Source: Tropicimonas sp. IMCC34043 (GTDB lineage Bacteria > Pseudomonadota > Alphaproteobacteria > Rhodobacterales > Rhodobacteraceae). From it: a DNA stretch of 64,000 bases. This document shows positions 8,467-16,874 of the stretch, piece after piece. The position numbers were made by a program, and so were the translations under genes. The notes below the pieces were generated by a model. That model had not been told where the DNA came from, made no database searches, and saw only the letters and a program-made list of their open reading frames with translations. Each line of letters begins with the position of its first letter. Positions within the stretch are counted from its first letter, which is position 1. Location: positions 496,001 to 560,000 of the forward strand of contig NZ_QMEK01000001.1 in assembly GCF_003390845.1 (NCBI RefSeq). Direction: 5' to 3'.

Positions 8467-9144
8467 ATGCGATTTCGCCTGACTGCTTTGAAGGCAGCCA
8501 TCGTTTTGATCCCGCTGGCGCTGTCTGCCTGCGCGGGGGTCGAAACCACACGAAACGCCACCCCGAGGCTTCATGCACCGGCCGACGCGTCGGCCTATTC
8601 CATGCGGTGGGATCATCGGCCCGAGGCCGATGCCTGGACCGAAACCGCCTTCATGGCGCTTGAAAGCTATGGTGCGACGCTGCCCAACATGGTTCCGCGC
8701 GACATCGAAACCTGGTGCCCGGGGTATGTCACGGCCAGCCAGGATGACCGCGAGGCGTTCTGGGTCGGGCTGATCTCGACCCTGGCCAAGCACGAGAGCA
8801 CCTGGAACCCGGCCGCGGTCGGTGGTGGCGGCAAGTGGTTCGGGCTGGTCCAGATCGCTCCGGGCACCGCGCGGTCGTATGGCTGCAGCGCGAAAAGCGG
8901 CTCGGCACTGAAGAATGGCGCCGACAATGTCAGCTGCGCGATCCGGATCATGGCGCGGACCGTGCCGCGCGACGGCGTCGTATCGCAGGGTATGCGGGGC
9001 GTCGCGGCGGACTGGGGCCCGTTCCATTCCTCGTCAAAGCGGGCAGACATGATTGCCTGGACCCGGTCGCAGCCGTTCTGCCAACCGAAGGCCGAGGCAA
9101 AGGTACTGGCGCCGTTCAAGGCATTGGCAAGAAGCAAGAGCTGA
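8467..9144 (+). CDS. Lytic transglycosylase-like lipoprotein (SLT domain)
   Basis: 225 residues. The N-terminus is a lipoprotein signal with lipobox LSAC, acylated cysteine C22. A single SLT/lysozyme-like domain follows (about 95-170): the segment AKHESTWNPAAV holds the predicted catalytic glutamate E110, then GLVQIAPGTARSYGC matches the GLxQ motif. Such enzymes cleave peptidoglycan with 1,6-anhydromuramyl formation, from the outer-membrane side. Four cysteines after C22 (C84, C140 and two downstream) may form disulfides. ATG at 8467 puts the signal peptide at the N-terminus; an upstream ATG at 8446 would add seven residues. The gene is monocistronic, ending in a strong terminator. Confidence 0.85.
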   Translation: MRFRLTALKAAIVLIPLALSACAGVETTRNATPRLHAPADASAYSMRWDHRPEADAWTETAFMALESYGATLPNMVPRDIETWCPGYVTASQDDREAFWVGLISTLAKHESTWNPAAVGGGGKWFGLVQIAPGTARSYGCSAKSGSALKNGADNVSCAIRIMARTVPRDGVVSQGMRGVAADWGPFHSSSKRADMIAWTRSQPFCQPKAEAKVLAPFKALARSKS

Positions 9145-9169
9145 TAGAAGCAACCACTCGCAGCGAGAG

Positions 9170-9201
9170 GCGCAAGTACCGTACGGGTGCTTGCGCTTTT
9201 T
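9170..9201 (+). terminator. Intrinsic terminator after the lipoprotein gene
   Basis: An 11-bp stem, GCGCAAG extended through a wobble pair into ACC/GGT, with a small loop, runs from 9170 to 9196. It is followed directly by five T residues (9197-9201). This is the most classical rho-independent terminator in the window, 25 bases past the stop codon. Confidence 0.85.
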
Positions 9202-9221
9202 CGATTCTGCCATCTGGTTTA

Positions 9222-9250
9222 TTGACAAGATCCAATGTTTCCGGCAAAAT
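9222..9250 (+). promoter_or_regulatory. Predicted promoter of lrp-lysE
   Basis: A perfect TTGACA (9222-9227), a 17-base spacer and CAAAAT (9245-9250, four of six matches to TATAAT). The ATG of the next gene starts 8 bases after the -10 box, where transcription would be expected to begin, so the mRNA may be leaderless. No purine-rich ribosome site precedes that ATG. Confidence 0.55.
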
Positions 9251-9257
9251 TACGGAC

Positions 9258-9719
9258 ATGGATGAAATTGACCGGATGATATGCGGAATCCTGCAGGATA
9301 ACGCGCGCGCCTCAAGTGCCGAGATCGCCGCCGCCGTCGGACTTTCGGTGTCGAGCGCCAATGAACGCGTGCGCCGTCTGGCGGCGCAGGGCACGGTTTC
9401 CGGGTGGCATGCGCGGCTCGATCCGGAGGCGGTGGACGCAGCCCTGTGCGCCTTTGTCTTCATCGACATGGCATTCGAAGGCGAGGCCGAGGCCTGCGCG
9501 GTGCTGGCAGCGCGGCCAGAAGTGATGGAGCTGCATCACGTCAGCGGGTCGCATTCCTATCTGATGAAGGTGCGGCTGCGCGATGCCCGGGCGCTGCAGG
9601 GGTTCCTGCAGGCGCATGTGAAACCGCTGCCGGCGGTGCATCGGACCGAGACGCTGATCTCTCTCGATGCGGTGAAGGAAAGCGCTGCGGTGCGGATCGG
9701 CGACGGGATCGCACGATGA
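9258..9719 (+). CDS. Lrp/AsnC family transcriptional regulator
   Basis: 153 residues, typical family size. An N-terminal winged helix-turn-helix (MDEIDRMICGILQDNARAS, then AEIAAAVGLSVSSANERVRRL) is followed by a RAM/ligand-sensing domain (about 65-140). The latter carries VMELHHVSGSHSYLMKVRL, a variant of the Lrp effector loop. These proteins usually sense an amino acid and control its export or catabolism. The stop codon overlaps the start of the LysE-type exporter (ATGA), so the regulator likely controls its own operon and the exporter, as in lysG/argP-type pairs, although those use LysR regulators. ATG at 9258 sits right at the predicted transcription start. Confidence 0.9.
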   Translation: MDEIDRMICGILQDNARASSAEIAAAVGLSVSSANERVRRLAAQGTVSGWHARLDPEAVDAALCAFVFIDMAFEGEAEACAVLAARPEVMELHHVSGSHSYLMKVRLRDARALQGFLQAHVKPLPAVHRTETLISLDAVKESAAVRIGDGIAR

Positions 9720-10378
9720 TCGAGGTATTGGTGAAAGGAATCGGCGCGGGATTGGCGGTGGCGGCTCCGGTCGGCCCCATCGGATTGCTCTGCATTCGCC
9801 GGACCGCGTTGCAGGGACGGGCGACGGGGCTTGCCACCGGGCTTGGCGCGGCGACTGCGGATGCGGTCTATGGGCTGATTGCTGCGGCAGGCTTTGCGGC
9901 AAGCGGGCTTCTGGTGACGCACGCGGGCATCATGGCGCTTGGCGGCGGGCTGTTGCTTGCGATGCTTGGCGCGCTGTCGCTCAAGCGGTTCTTGCAAGGG
10001 CAGGGGGCGGTATCCGGCGACGCGGCGGTCGCAGAGGCGACATCGGCGGGAGCGGGCGCCCCTTCTGTATCCGGGGTGCCAGCGGCCTATGCGACCGGCG
10101 TCGCCCTGACGCTATCGAATCCCGCAACCATCCTGACCTTCGTCGGGATGATTGCTGCCCTTGGCGCGACGGCGCGCGGGAGTGTTGCGGCGCCCTACTG
10201 GCTGGTGCTGGGGGTCTTCCTTGGCTCGGCGCTGTGGTGGCTGATCCTCGTGCACGGCACGCTGCTGGTCCGCGGGTGGATGACCGGAAGGGCGCTGCGA
10301 TGGCTCGATCTGGTGTCGGGTCTGCTGCTGCTGATCTGGGGGGGGTGGATTGCGCTGGCTCAGGGGCTGACCTGGTGA
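9716..10378 (+). CDS. LysE family amino-acid exporter
   Basis: 220 residues with about six hydrophobic helices. The signature AAPVGPIGLLCIRRTALQG near the N-terminus matches the LysE/RhtB family motif, and the NPATILTF motif appears in the second half (residues about 130-140). Family members export basic or neutral amino acids or threonine/homoserine by proton antiport; the substrate cannot be read from the sequence. Its start codon overlaps the stop of the Lrp-type regulator, so translation is likely coupled. A low-complexity Ala/Gly segment (about 98-120) forms the central cytoplasmic loop. The operon ends in an AAGAAG-tail terminator. Confidence 0.9.
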   Translation: MIEVLVKGIGAGLAVAAPVGPIGLLCIRRTALQGRATGLATGLGAATADAVYGLIAAAGFAASGLLVTHAGIMALGGGLLLAMLGALSLKRFLQGQGAVSGDAAVAEATSAGAGAPSVSGVPAAYATGVALTLSNPATILTFVGMIAALGATARGSVAAPYWLVLGVFLGSALWWLILVHGTLLVRGWMTGRALRWLDLVSGLLLLIWGGWIALAQGLTW

Positions 10379-10404
10379 GCGCGGGGAACCGCGCTGCGCG
10401 CGGT

Positions 10405-10437
10405 GCCTCCGGCGGAGGTATTTTCCCCAAGAAGAAG
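10405..10437 (+). terminator. lysE terminator, copy B of the AAGAAG-tail repeat
   Basis: CCTCCGGCGGAGG hairpin followed by TATTTTCCCCAAGAAGAAG. It starts 27 bases after the lysE stop. A near-identical copy occurs at 23974-24006. Confidence 0.7.
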
Positions 10438-10451
10438 ATCGGGTGCCCCCG

Positions 10452-10481
10452 GCCGGACGATCAGCCGCCGGACGATCAGCC
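10452..10481. repeat. 15-bp tandem duplication
   Basis: GCCGGACGATCAGCC occurs twice in immediate succession (10452-10466 and 10467-10481) in the spacer between lysE and the convergent acyltransferase gene. It is non-coding and probably a slippage duplication. Confidence 0.8.
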
Positions 10482-10528
10482 GTTGTCTGGCAGACCTTGT
10501 CTGGTCGCGGGCCGGACGTCCGCCTTGC

Positions 10529-11407
10529 TCAGATCACCGACAGGGCCGAGCGGACCCAGCTCGGGCGGCGGGTCATTTCGGCCAGCGAGACAGTGGGCGC
10601 GTTGCGCCCGCCAAGGCGCAGGGTCTCGGCCCTGAGCTGTTCGATCGCCTCGTTGGAATTCGGAGACAGCGACTTTGCCGGGATCGGTCGACCGAAGGTC
10701 AGGCGATAGGGCTGACTTTCCTTGTTGAAGGTCTCGTGGAACAGCGTGATGTCGCGCAGGCTGGGATGGATCATGTCGAACAGATAGAACAGCGCCGAGT
10801 TGCGCGCCCGCACGTTGACCGGGATCACGTCGAGGTCGTATTTGCGCGCGATCATCGCCGCCGATGCCATCCAGTCGCGTTCGTGCAGCCGCAGCCAGCG
10901 CCGCTTGGCCAGGCGGCCCGAGGGGAAGATCACGCCGATCCGGCCCTCGCCGATCGCCTTGCGGGTATAGGCCATGGTCTCGCGGGTCTTGGCATGGCTG
11001 CGCTTGTCGAGACGCCATTCGACCGGCGCGATCATCGTGTGCATCTGCGGCATGACGCGCAGGATGTCGGAATTGGCATAGAAGAACGGGTTGGCGCGGC
11101 GCTGGGTGACGGCGTGCCACATGATGATGCCGTCGGCGATGCCGGTCGGATGGTTCGCAACCACCAGCGCCGGGCCGGTCTGGGGCAGGTTCTCGAGCCC
11201 CGAGATCTGCAGGTCCCGGGCAATCAGGCTGGCCATATGGCCCATGATCACTTCGGTTGGCTCGTCCTTCAGCAGCGAGCCGACCTCGATCGTGCGGTCA
11301 TAGCTGAGCATCCGGTTCAGCAGCCGTCGGGCGGCATGGGCAAACAGATTGTCTTCGAACAGCCAAGCGGCACGTTCCTGGATGAGGGGATCGATTCTGC
11401 TTCGCAT
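10529..11407 (-). CDS. Lysophospholipid/glycerol acyltransferase family protein
   Basis: 292 residues. The PlsC-like acyltransferase motifs are visible: VVANHPTGIADG (an N-H-P-x4-D variant of the HX4D catalytic box, about residue 85), then the substrate-binding IFPSGRLAKRRW (a variant of FPEGTRS), and VIPVNVRARNS. Such proteins transfer acyl chains to lysophosphatidate, lyso-ornithine lipids or haemolysin-type substrates; which one applies here is not clear. There is no strong membrane helix, so it is likely peripheral on the inner membrane. ATG at 11407 yields MRSRIDPLIQERAAWLFED. It is monocistronic and converges with lysE. Confidence 0.82.
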   Translation of the reverse strand: MRSRIDPLIQERAAWLFEDNLFAHAARRLLNRMLSYDRTIEVGSLLKDEPTEVIMGHMASLIARDLQISGLENLPQTGPALVVANHPTGIADGIIMWHAVTQRRANPFFYANSDILRVMPQMHTMIAPVEWRLDKRSHAKTRETMAYTRKAIGEGRIGVIFPSGRLAKRRWLRLHERDWMASAAMIARKYDLDVIPVNVRARNSALFYLFDMIHPSLRDITLFHETFNKESQPYRLTFGRPIPAKSLSPNSNEAIEQLRAETLRLGGRNAPTVSLAEMTRRPSWVRSALSVI

Positions 11408-11615
11408 GGCACGCGCCTTCTAGATACATCCCTCGGGTCGAAGGGCACATCGACCGAAGCCGCGAATGGCGAAACCCGCCGCATGCTGTCGAGCCGTGGT
11501 CATGCCACCCTCTCCTCCCGTATTTAGTGGAGCTTAGCCTCCGGGGGAAGTCCAGTCAAAGCGACCTAACAGTCTGCCGTGACAGTTTGACGAAAGCTCG
11601 GCGGAAATGCGCGGG

Positions 11616-11641
11616 AAAAACCGGCGCCCCTGGGGCGCCGG
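11616..11641 (-). terminator. Intrinsic terminator of the glycerophosphodiesterase gene
   Basis: A perfect 10-bp inverted repeat, CCGGCGCCCC / GGGGCGCCGG, around a single T (11621-11641). It is preceded on the plus strand by five A residues (11616-11620), which read as a T-run after the hairpin on the minus strand. It begins 25 bases after the stop codon. Confidence 0.85.
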
Positions 11642-11666
11642 CAGGGATCGATTGGCTGCGCGTCGC

Positions 11667-12722
11667 TCAGGCGGCGCGGCGACGGGTGCGGGCGACACCA
11701 AAGGCACCGAAGCCCGCGAGCAGCATCGGCAGGGCGGCCGGCAGCGGCACCGGCGCGACGGCCTCATACTTTGCAATCGCTGCGACTGCGAGGTCGGTGT
11801 AGTTTGTGAAGAACCCGTCGAGGCCCCAGCCGATGTAGGTCAGATACTGCTCCATCGCCGCATCCGGGTCGGTCAGGTTGAAGGTCCAGCCATGCACCTC
11901 GAGACCGAGGGCGTGGGCCGCGGCGATGAACTCGGCCGTCAGCTTTGCGTTCTTGTACACGCCGACGCCATCGGCGTAGGTCGCGATCTCGGACAGCGTC
12001 GAATAGCTGCCGTGGATGTAGTCATAAACGGCGTATTCGCCGTCCACGGTGCCGACATAGCCAAGGGCCGCAACCGCCACGTCCATGCCGAGGTCGTCTT
12101 CCATCGCCGAGAGTTCCTGCGCGGCGAGGTGATCGAAGGTCTGGAGGTAGCTGTTCTGGGTCGAGGCGGTGAAGCCGTAGGTCTTCATCGCTTCGACGAT
12201 CTTCTGGTTCTTTTCGGTCGAGGAGACCGGCTTCGATTCCGGATAGATGCCGACATTGGTGCCGTTGGTCTCGTTGTAGTCGTTCACGAAGGTCAGGAAT
12301 TCCTCGAAGGTCGGGACTTCGAAGGTGGAGACGCTGGGGGTGAAGCCCGGGTAGCTGGTCGAGGCGGTGCCGGTCGGCTCGACCGTCAGGGACTTGATCT
12401 CGGCCAGGGTGAAATCGGTCGTCGCGTAGCCGCCGTTACGGGGCGCGAACAGGTCTTCGACGTTGGTGGTGCGGGCGAGCGAATCGTCGTGCATGATGAC
12501 GAGATGGCCGTCGGAGGTGATGGCGACATCGGGTTCGACGACATCGGCGCCAAGCTTGATCGCCAGTTCATAGCCCGCGAGGGTGTGCTCGGGCAGATAA
12601 CCGCTGGCGCCACGGTGGGCGATGACCAGCGGGGCTTCGCCGCTCAACGTGTTGTAGGTAGTCGCGAAAGCGGGGGCCGCAAACGCCGCAAAACCGGCGA
12701 CGGTGACAATGGTTCGGATCAT
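11667..12722 (-). CDS. Glycerophosphodiester phosphodiesterase with VPLPA-type C-terminal anchor
   Basis: 351 residues. It hydrolyses glycerophosphodiesters to glycerol-3-phosphate and an alcohol. After a cleavable signal (FAAFAAPAFA, about 11-20), the GDPD barrel shows HRGASGYLPEHT (H36, R37, E45), the metal ligands E63/D65 in VVEPDVAI, and the second catalytic histidine in IMHDD (H78). The C-terminus is unusual: VPLPAALPMLLAGFGAFG then ARTRRRAA. This is a proline motif, a hydrophobic helix and a basic tail, like the VPLPA/PEP-CTERM sorting signals handled by exosortase-type systems. ATG at 12722 was preferred over a TTG at 12737. The gene follows pepN in the same direction with a 141-base gap and ends in its own terminator. 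Confidence 0.9.
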   Translation of the reverse strand: MIRTIVTVAGFAAFAAPAFATTYNTLSGEAPLVIAHRGASGYLPEHTLAGYELAIKLGADVVEPDVAITSDGHLVIMHDDSLARTTNVEDLFAPRNGGYATTDFTLAEIKSLTVEPTGTASTSYPGFTPSVSTFEVPTFEEFLTFVNDYNETNGTNVGIYPESKPVSSTEKNQKIVEAMKTYGFTASTQNSYLQTFDHLAAQELSAMEDDLGMDVAVAALGYVGTVDGEYAVYDYIHGSYSTLSEIATYADGVGVYKNAKLTAEFIAAAHALGLEVHGWTFNLTDPDAAMEQYLTYIGWGLDGFFTNYTDLAVAAIAKYEAVAPVPLPAALPMLLAGFGAFGVARTRRRAA

Positions 12723-12863
12723 GGTGGTGGTTCCCAATCTGGCTGAAAGACGTGCCGTGGGGCGCTTCTAGATCGTCAAGAAGACGCTTTTGCGATAGCC
12801 GGATGGAACATTTGTGTCAGGCCGCCGCGACGGCGACCCGACCGTTTCAAGAAGTCCGCGCCC

Positions 12864-15419
12864 CTAACGGCCGAGGATCCGCCCCACCATTTCGGCGGTA
12901 TCGCGGCTGAGACCCGGCGTGGCCGCGATCCGTTCGAGCGTCTCGCCGATCAGCGCCTGGCGGTCGGCATCGTAGCGCCGCCATGTCTCGAACGCGGTGG
13001 TCATCCGGGCGGCGGTCTGCGGGTTGACCGGATCGAGCCGGATCAGCCAGTCGGCGACCAGGGCATAGCCCGCGCCGGAGGGATCGTGAAAGCCCGCGGC
13101 ATTGGCCGAGAGCCCGCCGATCACGGCACGGAAGCGATTGGGGTTCTTCCAGTCGAAATCGGGATCGTTGGTCAGCGCACGTGTCACCGCCACCGCCTTG
13201 TCGGGCCGCGAGAGGTTTGCCTGCAGGCCGAACCACTTGTCCATGACCAGACGCTTGCCGTGCCATTGATGGCGGAAGTCGGCAAGTGCGGCGTCCGCCT
13301 GGTCGATGTCGAGCAGGCATGTCAGGGCGCCGACCTGGGCGGTCATGTTGTCGGCCTCTTCGAACTGACCCTTGGCGCGGGCGCCATCGTCGATCAGGCT
13401 GAGATAGCGCAGCGCGGTCTGGCGCAGCGCCCGGCGGCCGGCGGCCTCGGCGTCGGGCGAATAGCGTTCGTCGGGGACATGGAGGGCATCATAGAGGTCG
13501 GCGAGCGTGGTGCCGAGCCGGCCCGCGATGGCGCGGCCAAGCTGCCGTTCGGCGGCATGGATCCGGTCGGGGTCGGGCGTGGTGCCGGCGTCGAACAGGG
13601 TCTGGGCCATGTCGTCCTGCCCCGGCAGGCTGAGGGCAAGCGCCCGGAACGCAGGATCGAGGCTGTCGTCGCGGACAAGCGTGTCGAGCCCGTCGAGGAA
13701 GGCCGGCGCGGGGTCTGCCGCTTCGGTGACCAGCGCGACCAGCACGTCCTTGGCAAGAGACCGGCCGGCCTCCCAGCGGTTGAACGGGTCGGTGTCATGG
13801 GTCAGCAGGAAGGCGCGTTCGTCGGCCGAGCTTTCGCGCCGCAGGGTCACGGGGGCCGAGAAGTTGCGCAGGATCGAGGGCACGGGCCTTGCCCCGAGCC
13901 CTTCGAAGGTGAAGCTCTGGCGCGGCTTTGTCAGCTCCAGTACCCGGGTCGGCACGACCTCTTCACCGTTGGGCGACAGCAGGCCGACCGCGATCGGGAT
14001 CAGCAGCGGCCGCTTGTCGGGCTGGCCCGGAGTGGGGGGCGTCGATTGGGAAAACGTCAGCGTGTAGGTGCCATCGGCAAAGGAGTCCTCGACCGATACC
14101 CGTGGCGTGCCGGCCTGGGAATACCAGAGCTTGAACTGGCTCAGGTCGCGCCCGGTCGCATCCTCGAACACCTTCAACCAGTCCTCGATGGTCGCGGCAT
14201 GGCCGTCGTGACGTTCGAAGTAGAGATCGAGCGCCTTTGCATACCCTTCGTCGCCGACAAGGGTCTTCAGCATCCCGATCAGTTCGGCGCCCTTGTCATA
14301 GACCGTGGCGGTATAGAAGTTGTTGACCTCGACAAAGCTCTCGGGCCGGACCGGGTGGGCCAGCGGGCCATTGTCCTCGCGGAACTGGCGCGCGCGCAAC
14401 GCCAGCACGTCGTCGATCCGCTTGACCGCGTGGCTGCGCATGTCGCCCGAGAACTGCTGGTCGCGGAAGACCGTCAGCCCTTCCTTCAGGCACAGCTGGA
14501 ACCAGTCGCGGCAGGTGATCCGGTTGCCGGTCCAGTTGTGGAAATATTCGTGCGCAATGACGCTTTCGATCCGCTCGTAGTTGGCATCCGTCGCGGTTTC
14601 GGGGCTGGCAAGGACCAGCGCGGCGTTGAAGACGTTGAGCCCCTTGTTTTCCATCGCTCCGGCGTTGAAATCGTCCACCGCAACGATGTTGAAGACGTCG
14701 AGGTCGTATTCCCGGCCATAGACATCCTCGTCCCACGTCATCGACCGCTTCAGCGCATCCATGGCAAAGGCGCATTTGTCCTCGTCGCCCGACCGCACCC
14801 AGATGTTCAGTGCGACCTCGCGGCCCGAGCGGGTGGTGAAGCGGTCTTGATGGGCCACCAGATCGCCCGCGACCAGCGCGAACAGGTACGAAGGCTTCCG
14901 CCAGGGGTCGGTCCATTCGGCCCAGCCCGCGCCGTGGTCGGTCGGATTGCCGTTTGACAGCAAGACCGGCAGGTCGCCCTCGATGCGCACGGTAAAGGGG
15001 GCCATCACGTCGGGACGGTCGGGGTAATAGGTGATCTTGCGAAAGCCCTCGGCCTCGCACTGCGTGCAATACATGCCATTCGACATGTAGAGCCCTTCGA
15101 GCGCGGTGTTGGTGGCGGGGCTGATCTCGACCTCGGCCTCCCAGGTGAAACGCCCCTCGGGCACGGCACAGGTCAGGCCGGTGTCGGTGATCTCGGGCGT
15201 GACCTCGGCGCCGTCGATGGTGGCGCGGATCAGCGTCAGATCCTCGCCGTGCAGGAACAATGCGCCCGGTTCGGCAGCCGGGTTGGGGGCAAAGACGATG
15301 CGCGACAGGACCCGCGTCGCCTTTGGCGCCAGGCGGAAGGTCAGGTGCACCGACTCGATAACGTGGGTGAAGGGGCGATAGTCTGACAGGTGAATGGTCT
15401 GGGGGGCGGGTTGCTTCAT
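12864..15419 (-). CDS. pepN: Aminopeptidase N (M1 family)
   Basis: 851 residues, normal for the bacterial alanyl aminopeptidase. It is a cytoplasmic zinc exopeptidase acting late in protein turnover. The exopeptidase motif GAMEN is at 254-258 and the zinc site is HEYFH (290-294) with E313 18 residues on (in LKEG). A conserved tyrosine follows in YTATVYDKGAE. The C-terminal part (from about 430) holds the Ig-like and helical domains of the M1 family. ATG at 15419 (MKQPAPQTIHL) has a good AAAGGAG site 9 bases upstream; the longer frame to 15569 lacks similarity. It is divergent to the outer-membrane protein gene. Confidence 0.96.
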   Translation of the reverse strand: MKQPAPQTIHLSDYRPFTHVIESVHLTFRLAPKATRVLSRIVFAPNPAAEPGALFLHGEDLTLIRATIDGAEVTPEITDTGLTCAVPEGRFTWEAEVEISPATNTALEGLYMSNGMYCTQCEAEGFRKITYYPDRPDVMAPFTVRIEGDLPVLLSNGNPTDHGAGWAEWTDPWRKPSYLFALVAGDLVAHQDRFTTRSGREVALNIWVRSGDEDKCAFAMDALKRSMTWDEDVYGREYDLDVFNIVAVDDFNAGAMENKGLNVFNAALVLASPETATDANYERIESVIAHEYFHNWTGNRITCRDWFQLCLKEGLTVFRDQQFSGDMRSHAVKRIDDVLALRARQFREDNGPLAHPVRPESFVEVNNFYTATVYDKGAELIGMLKTLVGDEGYAKALDLYFERHDGHAATIEDWLKVFEDATGRDLSQFKLWYSQAGTPRVSVEDSFADGTYTLTFSQSTPPTPGQPDKRPLLIPIAVGLLSPNGEEVVPTRVLELTKPRQSFTFEGLGARPVPSILRNFSAPVTLRRESSADERAFLLTHDTDPFNRWEAGRSLAKDVLVALVTEAADPAPAFLDGLDTLVRDDSLDPAFRALALSLPGQDDMAQTLFDAGTTPDPDRIHAAERQLGRAIAGRLGTTLADLYDALHVPDERYSPDAEAAGRRALRQTALRYLSLIDDGARAKGQFEEADNMTAQVGALTCLLDIDQADAALADFRHQWHGKRLVMDKWFGLQANLSRPDKAVAVTRALTNDPDFDWKNPNRFRAVIGGLSANAAGFHDPSGAGYALVADWLIRLDPVNPQTAARMTTAFETWRRYDADRQALIGETLERIAATPGLSRDTAEMVGRILGR

Positions 15420-15815
15420 CTCTGTTGGCTCCTTTGCCGTTGCGGGCAACCTATGGGCTGTGAGCAGCCGCTTCAACGCCCCGGCGCCGATCCTCTGGTG
15501 GTGCGGAGGATCGGGCCTGCGGCGGTTGCCTTGATATGGCCTGTGACCGAGGGGCGATGCGGGGAGCAAGTGTTCCGCCCGGTATGGCGCCGGGTCGGAC
15601 GTGGATCCGGCCCCGACCGTCGATCCGCCGTGCCGTGATCCCGGCGCCGCAGTCGTCGGAATTCTCGCGGTCGCTCGGTTTCGGCGCTCCGGCGGATTGC
15701 AATCAGGTGGTAGAAATACGCTGTTGGTGTGGCCTAGGTCCTGACCGCCGGTGCTGCCCTGGTGGCGCGCAGAATGCGATGGGACGGTGGCCCCCGGAGT
15801 TCGGGGAGATCAGAC
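15420..15815. other. Divergent intergenic region pepN / outer-membrane protein
   Basis: 396 bases between divergent genes. I see no coding frame with a start context, no tRNA and no clear promoter consensus. A somewhat AT-richer patch (GGTGGTAGAAATACGCTG, about 15706-15723) may belong to the barrel-protein promoter. Confidence 0.5.
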
Positions 15816-16640
15816 ATGAAACGGATCGTCAGCGCAGTCACTGGATTTGGGATGATCGCCACGTCATTGGCGACGGCCGTGGTGGCTGAGGAAAATCGAG
15901 TGACAGCAACGCCGGAGCCGGTGCCGACCCTGTCCACGCTCAACCCCGCGATCGCCGGCGACCCGTGGCGCTATGAGCTTCACTTCTATCTCTGGGCCAC
16001 CGAGGCTGGCGGCGAGGCGCTCGGCCGCGATTTCACCATCAGCTTCAACGACATCATCGAGAACCTGAACTTTGCGCTCATGGGCGGGCTGTCTGCCTAC
16101 AAGGGCAAATGGATGACGTACGGCGAACTGATCTATGCCGACATCCGACAGGACAGCGAAAAGAGCTACAAGATCTCGCGAGAAGATCTCGATTTCGACA
16201 TCAAGGTCGATGCCGTGGCCGATGCCGACATCCAGACCACGGTGGTCAATTTCGGCGCCGGCTACAAGATGGTCGAGACCCCCACCTATCGGCTCTATGG
16301 CACCTTCGGGGTGCGTTACCTGGAGCTCGACTCGCAGCTGACGCTGAACCTCAACAAGCGGTCGTTCGATGCTGAAAGCAGCGACAGCTACTGGGATGCG
16401 GTGGTCGGCCTGAACGGCCGGGCGGCGATCAACGACCGCTGGTTCGTGCCCTTCGTGCTCGACGTCGGCACGGGCCAGTCCGACCTGACCTGGCAGGCCG
16501 CGGCCGGCGTCGGCTACAGCCTCGGTCGCAGCGACATCGTCGTGGGCTATCGCTACATGGACTGGGACCTGCCGGACGACGACCTTGTCACCGAATACTA
16601 CATGGCCGGGCCGATGATCATGTGGAACTACCGGTTCTGA
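15816..16640 (+). CDS. Outer-membrane beta-barrel protein, function unknown
   Basis: 274 residues. A signal peptide (MKRIVSAVTGFGMIATSLATAVVAEE) is followed by alternating amphipathic strands and aromatic-rich turns (WRYELHFYLW, YLELDSQL, SLGRSDIVVGYRYMDWDL). The chain ends in WNYRF; a terminal phenylalanine is the usual BAM insertion signal. The periodicity suggests a barrel of roughly 8-10 strands, like OmpW/OmpA-transmembrane relatives, but no substrate channel family is recognisable. ATG at 15816 follows GGGGAG. The gene stands alone, 234 bases before the MscS gene. Confidence 0.82.
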   Translation: MKRIVSAVTGFGMIATSLATAVVAEENRVTATPEPVPTLSTLNPAIAGDPWRYELHFYLWATEAGGEALGRDFTISFNDIIENLNFALMGGLSAYKGKWMTYGELIYADIRQDSEKSYKISREDLDFDIKVDAVADADIQTTVVNFGAGYKMVETPTYRLYGTFGVRYLELDSQLTLNLNKRSFDAESSDSYWDAVVGLNGRAAINDRWFVPFVLDVGTGQSDLTWQAAAGVGYSLGRSDIVVGYRYMDWDLPDDDLVTEYYMAGPMIMWNYRF

Positions 16641-16874
16641 GACCGGGGCAGGGGGCACGGCCATTGCCGCAATGCGGGTAGACCCGCGAATGCACCGGCA
16701 AAGATCGCTGCAGACTTGACCCAGCGGCATCCAGTCCCTGTCGGCCGATGATGACGGCGAGACCCTTGCTCTGGCCAGATTGACGCCGCCGCAGGATGCT
16801 CGTCGCGGCCACCCAAGCCCTGTCGCGGGACCCGAGGTATTGCGCGACCGGGGTTTTGCGGGCACGTCTTGGAT

